64,000 nt of DNA from Iris pallida (lineage: Eukaryota > Streptophyta > Magnoliopsida > Asparagales > Iridaceae): positions 19,895,138 through 19,959,137 of the forward strand of contig JANAVB010003400.1 in assembly GCA_029216955.1 (NCBI GenBank). Reading direction: 5' to 3'. Under the pieces are notes generated by a model. The model was not told the origin of the DNA. It ran no database searches and was given only the letters and a program-made list of their open reading frames with translations. Made by a program: the position numbers and the translations under genes. Numbering within the stretch: position 1 is the first letter of the stretch; every line of letters starts with the position of its first letter. Positions 24,152 to 41,818 of the stretch are shown here, piece after piece.

Positions 24152-25612
24152 TGTAACTACTACTTTTCTAGAATAAGGGTATTTTGGTAATTGTGTAATT
24201 TTTTAAGTTATTTTATTAATATTTTTAATTGTTGCTTTTTGTGATAGTGGTTCTTTTGTTTTAACCTTAGATAACCATGTTTAGAGACTAACCATGATTA
24301 GAAGACTTAATTATCATTTAGATTTAAATTTTGAGATTAAATCCCAATTAGAAAACTTTTAAATTTATTTTAGGCTATTTAAATATATTGCTTTTTGGGC
24401 TTTTGCTAAAAGGGCTTCCTAGTGGACTTAAGATGAGTTGTGGCCCATACATAAACCCTAACCTAACCCTAGCAGCAGCCCATGGCCGGCCAAATACCCC
24501 CCCCCCCCCTCTATATGTTCATCTCTTGTAGCCACCAAGTCTTTTGCAAAATCTTATAATTCCATTTTCTTCAAAGTAGCCCCCTTTCTCCATCTCTCAT
24601 CCAATTTGCACCAAACAAGTTTTGTTGCGATCCTTGTGAGGAGAAGAAGTTGCTGGAGGCTAGCTAGCAAGGAATCGGGGGCTTTGGACCGTAGGAAATC
24701 GGCGTCGGGACGTTTGGAGGCTTTTTGCATTGAGATTTCGACTCTCAATAGGTAAACGCTTTTAAACTCCTTTAAATCCTGATTTTTTTTTCATAGATGC
24801 ATGCATCTAGGTACCCTAGACCTGTAGATGTAGTTTGGTTAGATTTCTTGTCCGTTCGATATATGTATCGGATGCATGTCGGTGTATGTTAACATGTGCT
24901 TGATAAAATACCTCTTAGAAATAAAAGTTGTTATTTTTCAAAACTAATTTCATATGCTTATAGCCCTATACGAGGGATTCCAAAACATTTTTTTTGTTAT
25001 TTTTTGACACTGTTTTCGTGTCCAAACAGGACACGAAAATGTAGCACGAGGTCCCGTGCACAGCCCATGCACTGTCCTGCATCCTGACTGTCATAACTCG
25101 ATGGATACGGCACGGTTTGGCATGAAATTTTGTAGACATGTTAGGGCAACCTCTGCCTACGTGCTCGTGAAATTTCACGAAGTTTCATTGGGTGCACGAA
25201 GATATCGCACCTACATTTATTCGGCTGACACCATACACATGCGCATAGCCCTCCCCGACACGCTGTCGTGTGACGCGTGGACACCACGTGGACATGTGTC
25301 AGGGTGTCGACTACCTAAACCTAGACCCCACCTAGCTACGTGCACTAGCACGAGGCCCAATGTGTCATATGTCGTGTCCTAGACCCTTCGACATGGCCAC
25401 ACGAGCCCTAACCTTCAAAGATTTTTGACACTTTGAATTGAGTCCTGACACGGGTTATTGGACATGATTCTGACAATTTGTGGACACGACTCACACCCCC
25501 ATATATTGACACACATGTGGGCCACCTTTTCCCCAATTATCTGTGTATATTTATATATATCAGTGTATGTATATCTATGTATATATACACATATATGTAA
25601 GTTAATAGTTGT

Positions 25613-25696
<84 letters not shown>

Positions 25697-25914
25697 TAAT
25701 ATTATGAATATTTCAGTTTAAGAGTTATTCTCAGATTTGATATGTTAATTATGTATATAGCTGGTAGTTAGTTTCTAGGTTATATGTACATATATACTTA
25801 TGTTGTATTGGGTTGCCTTGGCTATATTTTCCTGGGAATTTTCTCAGGTTAGGGTCTGTCCCCATCACACCAGCAGCATCACACACACACACGCCTATTT
25901 CACTTTTTTCTCTT

Positions 25915-25968
<54 letters not shown>
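24152..25968 (+). repeat. Element A 3' LTR, first segment
   Basis: Parallels 17971 to about 19950 of the 5' LTR, including the GT donor-like CAATAG|GTAAACG (24751/24752), the GACAC cluster and a (GT)n-(TA)n tract (25611-25695). It is broken within a (TA)n run at 25920-25968 by retrosequence R, and the LTR resumes at about 46266. Confidence 0.9.
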
Positions 25969-25970
<2 letters not shown>

Positions 25971-26677
25971 CACAAAGAAAGTTTTATTGAAGACAGGAAC
26001 AAGCCATACAGAACAAGAGAGCCGGGCTGGGCCCACACAAAAAATAAAACACAAAATTTAAAATTTGAAAATGGGGGGGTGGGCACGTGTCAGTCCGACG
26101 CGGTGCCCGAGGGGGCCTGCTCCGCGCGCGGGGCCCGATGGGGGTGAGCGTGGAACCCGAATGGTCAGGGGCGGTTTCCGAGGGGGCACCTCGGGCCTCC
26201 CGAGTACCGGCCTGGAGAGCGTCGCCGGGGAAAGACGGGCGGCGGAAGCCTCGGCGGCGGTGCCACGTCACCGCGAGGGGGATGGAGCGCTGTGCTCCGG
26301 CCGCCGCGAGTGGGAGGGAGAAGTAGAGAGCTGAGAGGAGCGCGGCGGGCGGCCGGCAGCCGGGGGAGCGTGGGTCAGCGGAAAGGAGGGGGAGCGGGAG
26401 GGAGGACGCCGCCGATGGCCTCGCCGGGCACCGTCACGGTGGCTAAGGGGGCGAGGCCGCTGCTGAGGGGGAACCCGTCCGCTAAGGGGAGCCAAAGAGC
26501 CCTGCGACTAAGGAAACGAGGGGAAGGCTGGGGCGAGGAGCGGCGAGCTAGGCAGCCGCGAGCCTGCGGGAGAGGGGTGGGAGGGAGCGTCGTCATGGTG
26601 AGACGGCCGCCGGGAGAGAAGGGAGGAGAGGCCGGGTCCCAGCACGACGGGAGATCGGCAGTCGGGAGGGCTAGTAG
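25969..26677 (-). mobile_element. GC-rich retrosequence R, 3' segment
   Basis: On the minus strand this is GC-rich sequence ending CTGTCTTCAATAAAACTTTCTTTGTGG against the (TA)n tract, i.e. a poly(A) signal (AATAAA at 25988-25983) close to the 3' end, as in plant LINEs or processed transcripts. It has overlapping proline/arginine-rich frames but no domain I recognise. No RT is present. It continues at 39740-40258 and 46042-46265, and is about 1.45 kb in all after removing B and C. Identity (LINE ORF1 region, processed gene copy or other) is open. Confidence 0.6.
25983..25988 (-). terminator. Poly(A) signal AATAAA of retrosequence R
   Basis: AATAAA on the minus strand, about 19 bases before the end of R at the (TA)n boundary. 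Confidence 0.6.
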
Positions 26678-30699
<4,022 letters not shown>

Positions 30700-30713
30700 A
30701 ATCTATCCACCTT
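30700..30713 (-). promoter_or_regulatory. Polypurine tract of element B
   Basis: Minus strand AAGGTGGATAGATT directly before the LTR start TGTCACCCCC; preceded by GAGGACGAAATTT. The same site recurs at 37989-38002. Confidence 0.85.
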
Positions 30714-31019
30714 AAAAAAATTTCGTCCTCGAAATTAAAACAAAGCAATCACAGAAAACACATGCAGAAAACAATCTCATTCAACTACCTTTCAAAAAAA
30801 AATCAGCAATAAAAAAATCTCTTTGAGGCACATCAAACATTTGTAAATAAAAACTGATACGTGTCCGCTACGGACACAAAACCATCACAAATCACACCTA
30901 TCAAAGGTCAAAATCAACAATCACCAACGCAATAAATATCAAAATAATTCAAAGAGGTCAAATGCAAAATATCCTTAGGCCAGAAATGATATTAAAACAT
31001 CCTAATCACATGGTTAGGC

Positions 31020-31219
31020 TCTAGGTCAAACAGTCTCTAGGGTTTCACTAGCAAAATATCAAAATCACAAGTCATAATTTTAAATAGCTTTAAAATGATT
31101 TAAAAATTACCAAAAATCATATCATGATTTAAATGTCAAATCAATAAATGATTAAAATTACAAAATTTCAAAATTACCCTCATTTTAGAAAACTGGGTGT
31201 TACAAGTCTACCCACCTTA
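31020..31219 (-). repeat. Second LTR-start and polypurine junction inside B
   Basis: Minus strand AAGGTGGGTAGACT|TGTAACACCCAGTTTTC: a complete PPT-LTR junction of a related element (boundary 31204/31205), about 500 bp inside the internal region. The fragment of LTR after it fades into ordinary internal sequence (inner limit approximate). The second copy is at 38494/38495. Confidence 0.75.
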
Positions 31220-33921
31220 AAAAAATTGCGTTCTCAAAATTAAAATGTTCAAACTCCTTCTAGGTCAAACCCCCCCAAAATCAAAGTCTCAGAACTTAAA
31301 CAATCATACGATTTAAAATGATGACATACAGGGTCATGGCATACGGTGGTAGTGAAAGTCTCATCTAGGTATACTAGTCATGCTAAACCAAAACGGTCAT
31401 AGGGTATCAAAACCCACAAGCAATCTAGGGTGCTAAACTAGAAAGATACAGAAATAATAATCATCAAAAGTGTAAGGCAGTCTACCATCCTATATGAAAC
31501 TGATACTTATCAAAAATAAATAAAGATGACTACCAATTATCTATAAAGGGGTACTATTCAAAGAAAATCACAATCAAAAGTTAAAGAATGAAAGTCAATT
31601 GCATTGAAATCCAATCACAATATATATATATAGAGAGAGAGTGTTAGAGAAGGAAAAGCTAGCATTATGTAAGGTTATGTGGTTCGTGTGTGTATAGGTG
31701 TATGTGGACATGTTCATATGGTTAGATAGTAGGCATGTGTGTATGTGAAATATACATAAAAGTGTATAGGAGAATTTGGGTTTCAAACAACAGCTATCAA
31801 GTTACACTACTCATGGCATATTGGTTAAACAATCTACAATGCACAACCTTTTACTCATAACTTGCATGGCTAACCATATATATATCTATGTAAAGAGGTA
31901 GAGATTTAGTTATGTATATATATACATTATAACATGTATGATTAAACTCTATATATATCTATATAGATATATGAACATAACATAGAGAGGAAGGGTTAGG
32001 TTTACATGGCAGTGTATACTAAGTTAGGGTGTGTGTGTCCTTGTACAGGGTATAGCTTAGTATTGAAAGGTTTAAACCCAGTTTTAGTTCAGCATTTACA
32101 TGCAAAGTCTGAAAATAAGCTAACATTTAAAGCAGTAAAATATTAACATAATGCAGTCTCAGATTTTAGGGTTTTAAAACATCACAACTAACTCAATGCT
32201 TCCAATATCCTAACATGATAGAGAAGAAACCCTAACTTACTATCCATACATTTATCTACGCATACAGTTCAATATTACATGTTAAATCTGAAATTGAACT
32301 AAGCATTGGAAATCAAATGTGAAAATGTTAACATGTATTCAGTTTTCAGGATTTTGGATAATTGCACATCAAAACCAACTCAATGTTTATCATAACCTAT
32401 CATGTAAGAATATGAAGCCTAATATTATATCCCTACATACAACAACGTACACAGCTCTTAATATTACATTTAAAAACAACAATTTGAACTAACATTTAAA
32501 AATCCAGTATTAAGGGTTAATATGCACACAGTCTCAGATTTGACAAATTCAACACAAAATTCAACCAATTTTTTTTTGAATCGAAACCCTATGTATAACA
32601 TACATGTGCAATGATATAAATAAAACTATTATCATAAAATTTTATATTTAAATTACGAGTTAAGCTAGGAAAAGCAGAGAATCGAAAATATTGGGGTTTT
32701 AAAAATTTAAACATTAATGACATTTTAATATGTATTCAGATAGGTGGAAATCAAGTGTAGCATACATAAGTGTCAGGAAAGTTTCCACTATATATATTCA
32801 TATATATATTCTCATGTCCCAATATAAAAATTAATTCTACGTTAAGACCAACATTCAGATTCCTGCCAAAATTGCAAAGCAGGTGATTGGCAAAATCAAG
32901 ACAGTTTTATTAACATTATTATTTAATACGAGAATAATGGCAAGAAGGAAATAACGACAAAATCTGTTTTGCTTATCTGTTTAAGGAAGAACCATTTTGA
33001 AACCCAGAGCTAAATTATCAAATCCAAGATAAGGTCTAGCAAAGTTATCGATTCATTGTATTAAGAGAAACTATAGCTAGAAGTTACACGAGGTTTATAA
33101 AAACAACTAAACCTACTCCTAAGTTAAATAATAAGAAACTAAAAAAAACAAACAAATATTAATTCCTTTCTTTTTTATTTGAATGACTGAAACAAAAGTA
33201 GAGAAAATATGTTCGAAAACATTTAAGGTACAATCTGATAATCATATGCGTCTATCCAAAATCATGGTACTCTAAATCCTCGTCATACTAGTAAGCAAGG
33301 CTACAATAATCACAGAGTCCTTGACTTATGCACATACCTCTAGAATCATGGTATTTAACATTTTTGCGATGCCGCTAGCTTGGCTGCGAAAACCTTAAAT
33401 TCCCATACCCGAGAAATATATCCAAAGTCAGACTATATGTCCTCACCATGCTGGCTAATGTGACTATAAAAGACAAGATTTCCATAACTTAGATGACCTA
33501 GCCCATATAATTTTATCTTGCCAAAAATTAAATTAAATCAACAATGAATACCAAAAAAAATCAAATTTATCAACGAACATCAAGATTCAAAAATGAACAA
33601 AAATCTATCAAATCATATAAATACAAACTCGGATGCAACAGCTATCATCAAGATTCAAAATTCAGCAATCATCCATCGAAATCAATAAATACAAACTCAA
33701 ATTCAACAATAATCCATCAAAATCAAATTCATCAATAGAAAGTAAAGATAAATCAAATCAAGGGAAGAGAGTTTTCAAATCGAAGTTAAAATAAGATTCT
33801 CAAGGGTCGTACTAGGAATCTCTCAAGAAATCCTAACTGTGATTGAGTACCTTCAAAAATATATTCTAATTCTACTACAGGCTGTAGTGGTACTCTAGTT
33901 AGAATACCACTACACAAACTC

Positions 33922-33939
33922 GACCTGCATGGGCCACCA
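33922..33939 (-). promoter_or_regulatory. Primer-binding site of element B, tRNA-Ile type
   Basis: Complement reads TGGTGGCCCATGCAGGTC, 9 bases from the LTR end at 33949. All 18 bases are the same as in A, C and D. Confidence 0.75.
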
Positions 33940-33948
33940 CTAAAAACG

Positions 33949-36391
33949 TGTCACGACCCGCACCCACTGTTAGGGTACGAGAACGTAATGACACCCAGCC
34001 TACGCCGCAGTGTCGGCGGTAGAACGCTGTCCTAGGTCACAACATCTAACATATAATGCTAAGCAGTTTATACTCCCCGAATGGGGGTGACATAGCAGAT
34101 ACAGACTCAATCACATCTAAGGTAGAGCATGATAAGGATAGATAAAACATGAAATCCAAAAGAGGTATAACAGAGAGAAATCTAAGTGTCTAAGATACAC
34201 AAACCCAGAAATATATCTCAAATCTCAAAAATACAGTAATCCATAAAATAATACAACTCCAGACAATGGAAAAACTATCTAAACAACCTCTACTGTGTCT
34301 CTTCTAGGCTAGCAGGCAATCCCAGGCTATCTGTAAAATTTATCAACAGGTCCAGTCAGGACAGGAGCGAGTACAGTACATCTCAACATATCATACAGGT
34401 TAGAAAATATAATCATGCAGTAAAGTAAGATACAGATACTGAAAGAAATGCAGTATGTAAACAGTGAGAGAGAGCTGTAATAGAAATATCTACTATAATA
34501 AAGAACTAACATGTGGCTAGTGAGTCAGAGTACAACATGGACATGTAAATGGCATGGGATGATTCTGATGCTGCACTATGGAATGATTCTGATGCTACAC
34601 TACTGGTGTATTATTCACATGTCCACTTCTACTCCTCCGTACCCCCAATCAATACACAAGGATCCAACCAGGTTATGTTATGATTCTATGTAACAGCCCC
34701 TGAAGGGTGGTAAGCCCCCGAAGGGTGATAAGCCTCCGAAGGGTGATAAGCCCCCGAAGGGTGGTACATAGTAGACCCATAAATAGGATAAGGATTCCAG
34801 GAAGACTCTGTGATCATAAGAGTATATGTCACAAGTGATCGAAGAACCAATGAAGCATAGTGATACGCCATGTAAATGAAACGCACAGAACATGTAGTAC
34901 CCGATGCTTCCTAAGGATAACATCTCAAGAAAGGATCCATATAGTACCAATCCGTGTGACCAACGTGACAGTACAAGTAAAGTAATCTACTGCAGGAAAT
35001 AATTCTAAGCATGATATGAAATGATCAGAGAATGTACTCGCCTGGTGTCTGAATGTCCAAAGTAAATATAATGTCCGAGGAGAGGTGTCTGGCTCCTAAT
35101 CAGAACAGCACAAGTCCAAAATGGCAAAATGAAGTTCTATTATGCATTCTACATGATTCTAGGTCAATCTAGACCAAAGTCAACTCTTGGTCAACTTGGT
35201 CAACCCTGAAAGTCAAACCTAGGTCAACTATGGTCAAACTAGGTCTAACAAGTCTAAATTAGGTCAAACAAGTTATTCTAGGTCTAAACAAACTAAGTAT
35301 ATGCAAATCAAGTATCCAAGAAAGCTACTAACTCATAGCCTAAGTCACTTGCTAAACCAAGCACAAAACTAAACCATAAGCTAACAAGGTACACAAACTT
35401 AGTCATATAATGTATATATATTATTCACATTCAATTATTCATATACATAGATATATATAGGAAAGCTATATATATAAGCACATACATATATATATAGAGA
35501 GAGAGAAAGAGAGGTAAAAAAGTAAGTGAGTATGTGTGTGTTTGGCATGTGTGTGAAAGGATATGTGTTAATGTTCTAAAATTTAGTGATAGGTAGGTGT
35601 ATGTGACATGGGATACATGATGTCAAAGGGTGTATGAATGCATGTGTGTAAAAGGTTATAGGTTAACTCAGTTTATAGAAATACATACATACATACTTAC
35701 CTTGTATACATGCATACTTACCTTGTATACATGCATAAATACATATAATATATATTATATTTACATGATTCATACATGTATACTTGTATTATATTATACT
35801 TACATCCATGCATATTAGATACTTGTATTTATATTAACATATTACAAACATTCATTTCATTCATGCATCTATGCATTACCTAAATGTTTTATACATATGC
35901 ATATATTGTATATTCATATCATTTCATATATTAACATAGAGACATACAAACATGCACACATCATATATTTCATACCTTGCATTACCCTACATATCATGTT
36001 ATATATTATCATTCCTTTCATATATTACATTATCTTTAAGTTGAATACATCATATATGGATACAATACATTATCTTGCATGCTTGCATTCATATATTACA
36101 TTCTATATTACCTATATACATGTATTTCCTCCATTCATTCATGCTTGCATCATATACTCTACATTACCATACATGTTATCATTATATATTGCATTACAAT
36201 ATTTATACAATATGCATTCATATCTATCATTACATATATATCTTGCATTCATTCTAGCATTCATTATATACTTTCATGCATACATTGTATATCATTCTTT
36301 CATTCATCCATTGCTTATATGCATTATATTAATTGCATTCCTACATGCTTGCATTCAACCATATATATACATTAATGTAAAGATAATATAT

Positions 36392-36478
<87 letters not shown>

Positions 36479-37988
36479 TTTCATTCATCTAACATATTAT
36501 GCATTACATACTCTATATTTATTTAATATCCATACTACATAGGCTCATAGGTTACACAAAATGCATATATCATATAGTCACTCTTCTACTTAAAACCAAT
36601 ACTGTACCAATTGGGCATTTACTAAATTCTAGGATTAAAGTATGTCGTAGTCCTTCGTGTTAGCTTTCCGAAACTTCAAACGGATCGCATTTTCGTGTCC
36701 GGAAGCTCCCGGAATAGCAAAAATACCGAAACGCGTTCGTCTTTCGTACAGCTGACACTTAAATAATTCTACAGAAAGTTACAGAAAGAATTTGGCTTAT
36801 TAAAATATATTTGGAAAGCTAACTTCGATACGGTTCTTTTAAAAAAACAAAAGATAAATCGGAGTTTTAAGCTAAAAGTGATGACATTTCTAAGTTGCTA
36901 TTGCTACTAAAAACGTGGATAAATATTATGACGAATTTAGGTAGTTTGAGACAAAAGAAACACAAGTATATAACATAATATATCAAGAACTCACTCTCTA
37001 CACTAATATATATATATGAGACACTATAGAACACATCTCCAATACAAAAATATGAGATTAAACATGTAATAATTCAATCATACATAACAACAACACATAG
37101 TATGTCCAAATTTGGGGTTTTCCCACATGGACACAACCACAACACAAAGGACACTCCTATGACCTCCAAATGGACACGAAATGGACACAAATGGAGATAC
37201 AACCGTGGGGGTCATTCCTATGGGTTCAAAATATTTCTATATGCATGTAGGGATGGATTAGAGGAGAGATTATACCTTCCGGAAGAGATTCAAAGGAAAA
37301 TCCTTCCGACACGACACCGACACGTAGAGATTCTAAAAGGACACGAACGAGCTCCGAATCCTCCCAAACTTGGCTAGCACCCTCTAACCATGGAGTAGAG
37401 GAGAAATGAAGAAGATTTGGTGGAAGAAAGGGTTGATTTGGAGATGAAATCAATGGAGGTTCATCTCTAAATTAATTTGGGGAAGAACAAGAGAGAGAAA
37501 GTGGATAAAAACAAATGAATGAAGGAGTGACTCACTCCTTATCCCCCCCCATAGGTGGCTGCCCAAAAAGGGTGAGGTGTCCCCTATTTGAATGTCCAAA
37601 ATGCCCTCCACTAATCTATTTGATTTAAATTAGGAATGGGTTAAAGGTTGAGGTCAATTTAGTCTAGTTTTAAGTCTCTAATTAAACTAAACCTATCCAT
37701 AAATAATTAGTCTAACTACTAACTAAAATTAATATCATGTGGACTAAAATTAATATCATGTGGGCCATGCCTAACTAGTGTGTGGGTCCCACTAGAGTCA
37801 AACTACCCTCCGGGTCCCCGTTTCAAGTCGGATTGAGTTGAAATTCGAACCCGACTCAAATAACCCCAAAACAATATCATAAATAATAAAATAAATTTCA
37901 ACCCCAAAATAATATCATAAATAATAAAATAAATTTCAAAAATGTAAAATAACAAAAATACTCCTATTTCTGAAAACAGGGGGTGACA
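33949..37988 (-). repeat. Element B second LTR (4040 bp)
   Basis: Nearly identical to 26678-30699. The donor-like motif is at 35034-35042. The CCCCGAAGGGTGGTA repeat has four units here against three. The main length differences are a long (TA)n at 36393-36476, absent from the first copy, and loss of the (TA)n-(GA)n tract near 35480. Confidence 0.9.
36393..36476. repeat. (TA)n microsatellite in the second B LTR
   Basis: About 84 bp of alternating TA. The matching place in the first LTR (about 29150-29168) has only a short run. Confidence 0.95.
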
Positions 37989-39739
37989 AATCTATCCACC
38001 TTAAAAAAATTTCGTCCTCGAAATTAAAACAAAGCAATCACAGAAAACACATGCAGAAAACAATCTCATTCAACTACCTTTCAAAAAAAAATCAGCAATA
38101 AAAAGATCTCTTTGAGGCACATCAAACATTTGTAAATAAAAACTGATACGTGTCCGCTACGGACACAAAACTATCACAAAATCACACCTATCAAAGGTCA
38201 AAATCAACAATCACCAACGCAATAAATATCAAAATAATTCAAAGAGGTCAAATGCAAAATATCCTTAGGCCAGAAATGATATTAAAATATCCTAATCACA
38301 TGGTTAGGCTCTAGGTCAAACAGTCTTTAGGGTTTCACTAGCAAAATATCAAAATCACAAGTCATGATTTTAAATAGCTTTAAAATGATTTAAAAATTAC
38401 CAAAAATCATATCATGATTTAAATGTCAAATCAATAAATAATTAAAATTTCAAAATTTCAAAATTACCCTCATTTTAGAAAATTGGGTGTTACAAGTCTA
38501 CCCACCTTAGAAAAATTGCGTTCTCGAAATTAAAATGTTCAAACTCCTTCTAGGTCAAACCCCCCCAAAATCAAAGTCTCAGAACTTAAACAATCATACG
38601 ATTTAAAAGGATGACATACAGGGTCATGGCATACGGTGGTAGTGAAAGTCTCATCTAGGTATACTAGTCATGCTAAACCAAAACGGTCATAGGGTATCAA
38701 AACACACAAGCAATCTAGGGTGCTAAACTAGAAAGATACAGAAATAATAATCATCAAAAGTGTAAGGCAGTCTACCATCCTATATGAAACTGGTACTTAT
38801 CAAAAATAAATAAATATGACTACCAATTATCTATAAAGGGGTACTATTCAAAGAAAATCACAATCAAAAGTTAAAGAATGAAAGTCAATTGCATTGAAAT
38901 CCAATCACAATATATATATATAGAGAGAGAGAGTGTTAGAGAAGGAAAAGCTAGCATTATGTAAGGTTATGTGGTTCGTGTGTGTATAGGTGTATATGGA
39001 CATGTTCATATGGTTAGATAGTAGGCATGTGTGTATGTGAAATATACATGAAAGTGTATAGGAGAATTTGGGTTTCAAAACAACAGCTATCAAGTTACAC
39101 TACTCATGGCATATTGGTTAAACAATCTACAATGCACAACCTATTTACTCATAACTTGCATGGCTAACCATATATATATCTATGTAAAGAGGTAGAGATT
39201 TAGTTATATATATACATTATAACATGTATGCTTAAACTCTATATATATCTATATAGATATATGAACATAACATAGAGAGGAAGGATTAGGTTTACATGGC
39301 AGTGTATACTAAGTTAGGGTGTGTGTGTCCTTGTACAGGGTATAGCTTAGTATTGAAAGGTTTAAACCCAGTTTTAGTCCAGCATTTACATGTAAAGTCT
39401 GAAAATAAGCTAACATTTAAAGCAGTAAAATATTAACGTAATGCAGTCGCAGATTTTAGGGTTTTGAAACATCACAACTAACTCAATGCTTCCAATATCC
39501 TAACATGATAGAGAAAAAACCCTAACTTACTATCCATACATTTATCTACGCATACAGTTCAATATTACATGTTAAATCTGAAATTGAACTAAGCATTAGA
39601 AATTAAATGTGAAAATATTAACATGTATTCAGTTTTCAGGATTTTGGATAATTGCACATCAAAACCAACTCAATGTTTATCACAACCTATCATGTAAGAA
39701 TATGAAGCCTAATATTATATCCCTACATACGACAACGTA
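37989..39739 (-). repeat. Partial second copy of the B internal region
   Basis: Matches 30700-32449 including both PPT junctions. It ends at ACGTA (39735-39739), where the first copy continues with CACAGC. No LTR end or target duplication is present at this limit, so it is a deletion breakpoint. Confidence 0.88.
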
Positions 39740-40258
39740 GGGGGAATGCGCCAGGTGGAAGTCCGAGGCCACGGAAAGCTCCGGAGGGGAGGCCTCTTCC
39801 AGGGCGGAAGGCGCCGAGAGGAGGCCCGCCACCGGGACGGGGGAATGTGCCGAAGGAGGAGGCACGACGGAGAAGCTCACGGATGAGTCGAGGAAGAAGG
39901 CCGCCAGAGCGGGGGCCTACTGGATCGGCGGATCAGGGTGGGGCGGTCCGGACGGGCCGGGGGCGGCCGCTGGACCCGTTGCAGCGCCAAGAGCAGGGGT
40001 TGGAGGAGGGTCCGACTCGGAGGATTTCTACAGGAAGAGGGAGGCGGAGGGTGGGGCCACAACCTGAGAGGGAGGCAGACCGACAGCAGAGATGGTGGCC
40101 GATGGGGGCGCCCGCACGGGCAGGGCCAACGCCGAGCTGGAGGCGACGAAGGAGGCTGGCGGGGGGCCGAGGAGGGAAGGAGCCGTGGACGGCCGGAGGC
40201 GCCGAGCTCGGCGGGGCCTACGACGTCGCGGGCGGTGGCTGCGCCGAGGGAGGAGAAG
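39740..40258 (-). mobile_element. GC-rich retrosequence R, middle segment
   Basis: GC-rich, with overlapping Pro/Arg/Ala-rich frames on both strands and no recognisable domain. It is bounded by the B breakpoint and by the start of C. Its last bases AGAAG (40254-40258) are the left target site of C. Some R sequence may be missing at the B breakpoint. Confidence 0.6.
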
Positions 40259-40966
40259 TGTAGCATTTGGGTTCCTAGAATTTATTTTCAATTTTGGAGA
40301 TTTTTTTTATTTTTATTTTAGTTAAAATCAATTATTAGCTAGGATGTTGATTTGGGATCGTAAGAATTTTTGCCTAAGCCTATAGGTTAGATATAAGGAT
40401 AATAGGTTGTATATAGCCTCTGGGGCCTCTAGATAGTCCCTAGAATATTATTTTATTATTTTAGAAATTTTGGAAATTTATGAAGATTTTTAGATAATTA
40501 TTATATATTGTTTAATTATTTCTTAAGCTTCTAGGAATTTATGGGAGAGCACCCGAGGGTATTTTTGAGGCCAAAGAATTTATTTGGGCTCTAGAACCCT
40601 TAAAATATTTTCTATATTTTTCTAGGAATTTTTAGGAATTTTCTGGGATTTATTTGGAATTTTTAGGGATTTTTCTGATTTTTATTTAATTTTCTGTTAT
40701 TAAAAAAATCCATTTCCTAATCATATACCCAGTCAGCCGAGCGGGGGGCCCACCCGTCAGCCGCTCGGGCGCACGTGGCAGGCCCACCCGTCAGCGCGGG
40801 TGAGCTAGGACTCGGTCTCCGAGTCATACTATTAATCCGAGCCGAGCTCGGATTAGCCGCTCAGCCGACTCAATTGCTGGCCATCCGATCTGGGCGGGAG
40901 GCACAGGATCGTGCCACGTGTCCTGCCCAGCCGCCTTTAAGCCGCAGCCACCGACTCCTCTTTACC

Positions 40967-40980
40967 TATATATATATATT
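40967..40980 (+). promoter_or_regulatory. TATA box of LTR C
   Basis: TATATATATATATT downstream of a GC-rich stretch and about 30-40 bp before the leader (GTTTTCGAAAACCC). The second LTR has the same at about 44136-44150. Confidence 0.55.
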
Positions 40981-41809
40981 AGTTGTTTAGGTTTTCGAAA
41001 ACCCTATAATTTTCAGCAGCTTTTTGTGGAGAGTTCAATAGGGATTCTTCGACTTCGCGGAGCGATTGCCGTCGATCAAGACGTCCTTTTTGTGCGCCGT
41101 TTTTTTTATTGGAAGCGTATCGAGGTTAGGTTTCTGAATATATAATTTGTTTTCTGGTATTTTGATCTCGAATTTCTAAAGAATTATTTGAGTGTCGGTT
41201 GTCCAAAAATTAACACGTCGCACGGTTTTCGAGATTTCGAGCGATCCCGAACTCCGTTTCACGATCTGTTTAATGTTTTGGAAAGCTGACACCGAGCCCT
41301 ACAACATATAATTTTTCCAGAAATTCAGAGTTTCATCTAGTATTTTATTTTATTCATAGAAGTTAGATCTGGTCAACGGTTCATTAATTTGGTCATGGTT
41401 AGCCATAATGGCGATAACTTTTGACCAAATCGTGATTTTGCGGCACGGTCGATTCTGGTGCACTCATGGCGCTGAAATATATTATGTCGCACACTCAAAC
41501 TTTGAATTCATAATGTTTGACTAGTAAGTCAACAGTATGTCTCGGTTTGCGTGCCACGAGTCCCGAATTTGGAACCGTGAATTTCCTTGGCCAAATTTTT
41601 GTGTGTAGATTGTTATTTCAGAATTAAATAGGTTAAAATAGGATTTTAGATAATTTATTCCAGGATTAAAATAGTATTAATTAGTTTAAACCATTAGCCA
41701 CTTTCTAGGATTTTAGAGTGGGAATCGTTGATCTAACTTGTGGTTTTTATGTGACGGGGTAGATCGGACTACGACGTCTTGACTTGTGACTTTATCATCT
41801 ATCGGAGCA

Positions 41810-41818
41810 GGCAAGTAT
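41810..41818 (+). promoter_or_regulatory. GC-type splice-donor-like motif in LTR C
   Basis: AGCAG|GCAAGTATC matches the plant GC-AG donor consensus AG|GCAAGT. It lies 1062 bp before the LTR 3' end, close to the distance in A, B, D, F and S. The 3' LTR copy is at 44979-44987. Confidence 0.45.

Larger units (their letters stand above)
30700..33948 (-). mobile_element. Element B internal region, non-coding
   Basis: About 3.2 kb with no recognisable protein-coding frame. At the PPT end the complement reads AATCTATCCACCTT then the TTTCGTCCTCGAAATT block. About 500 bp further in, a second junction of the same kind lies at 31204/31205. At the other end is the primer-binding site and a leader homologous to that of A. 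Confidence 0.85.
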
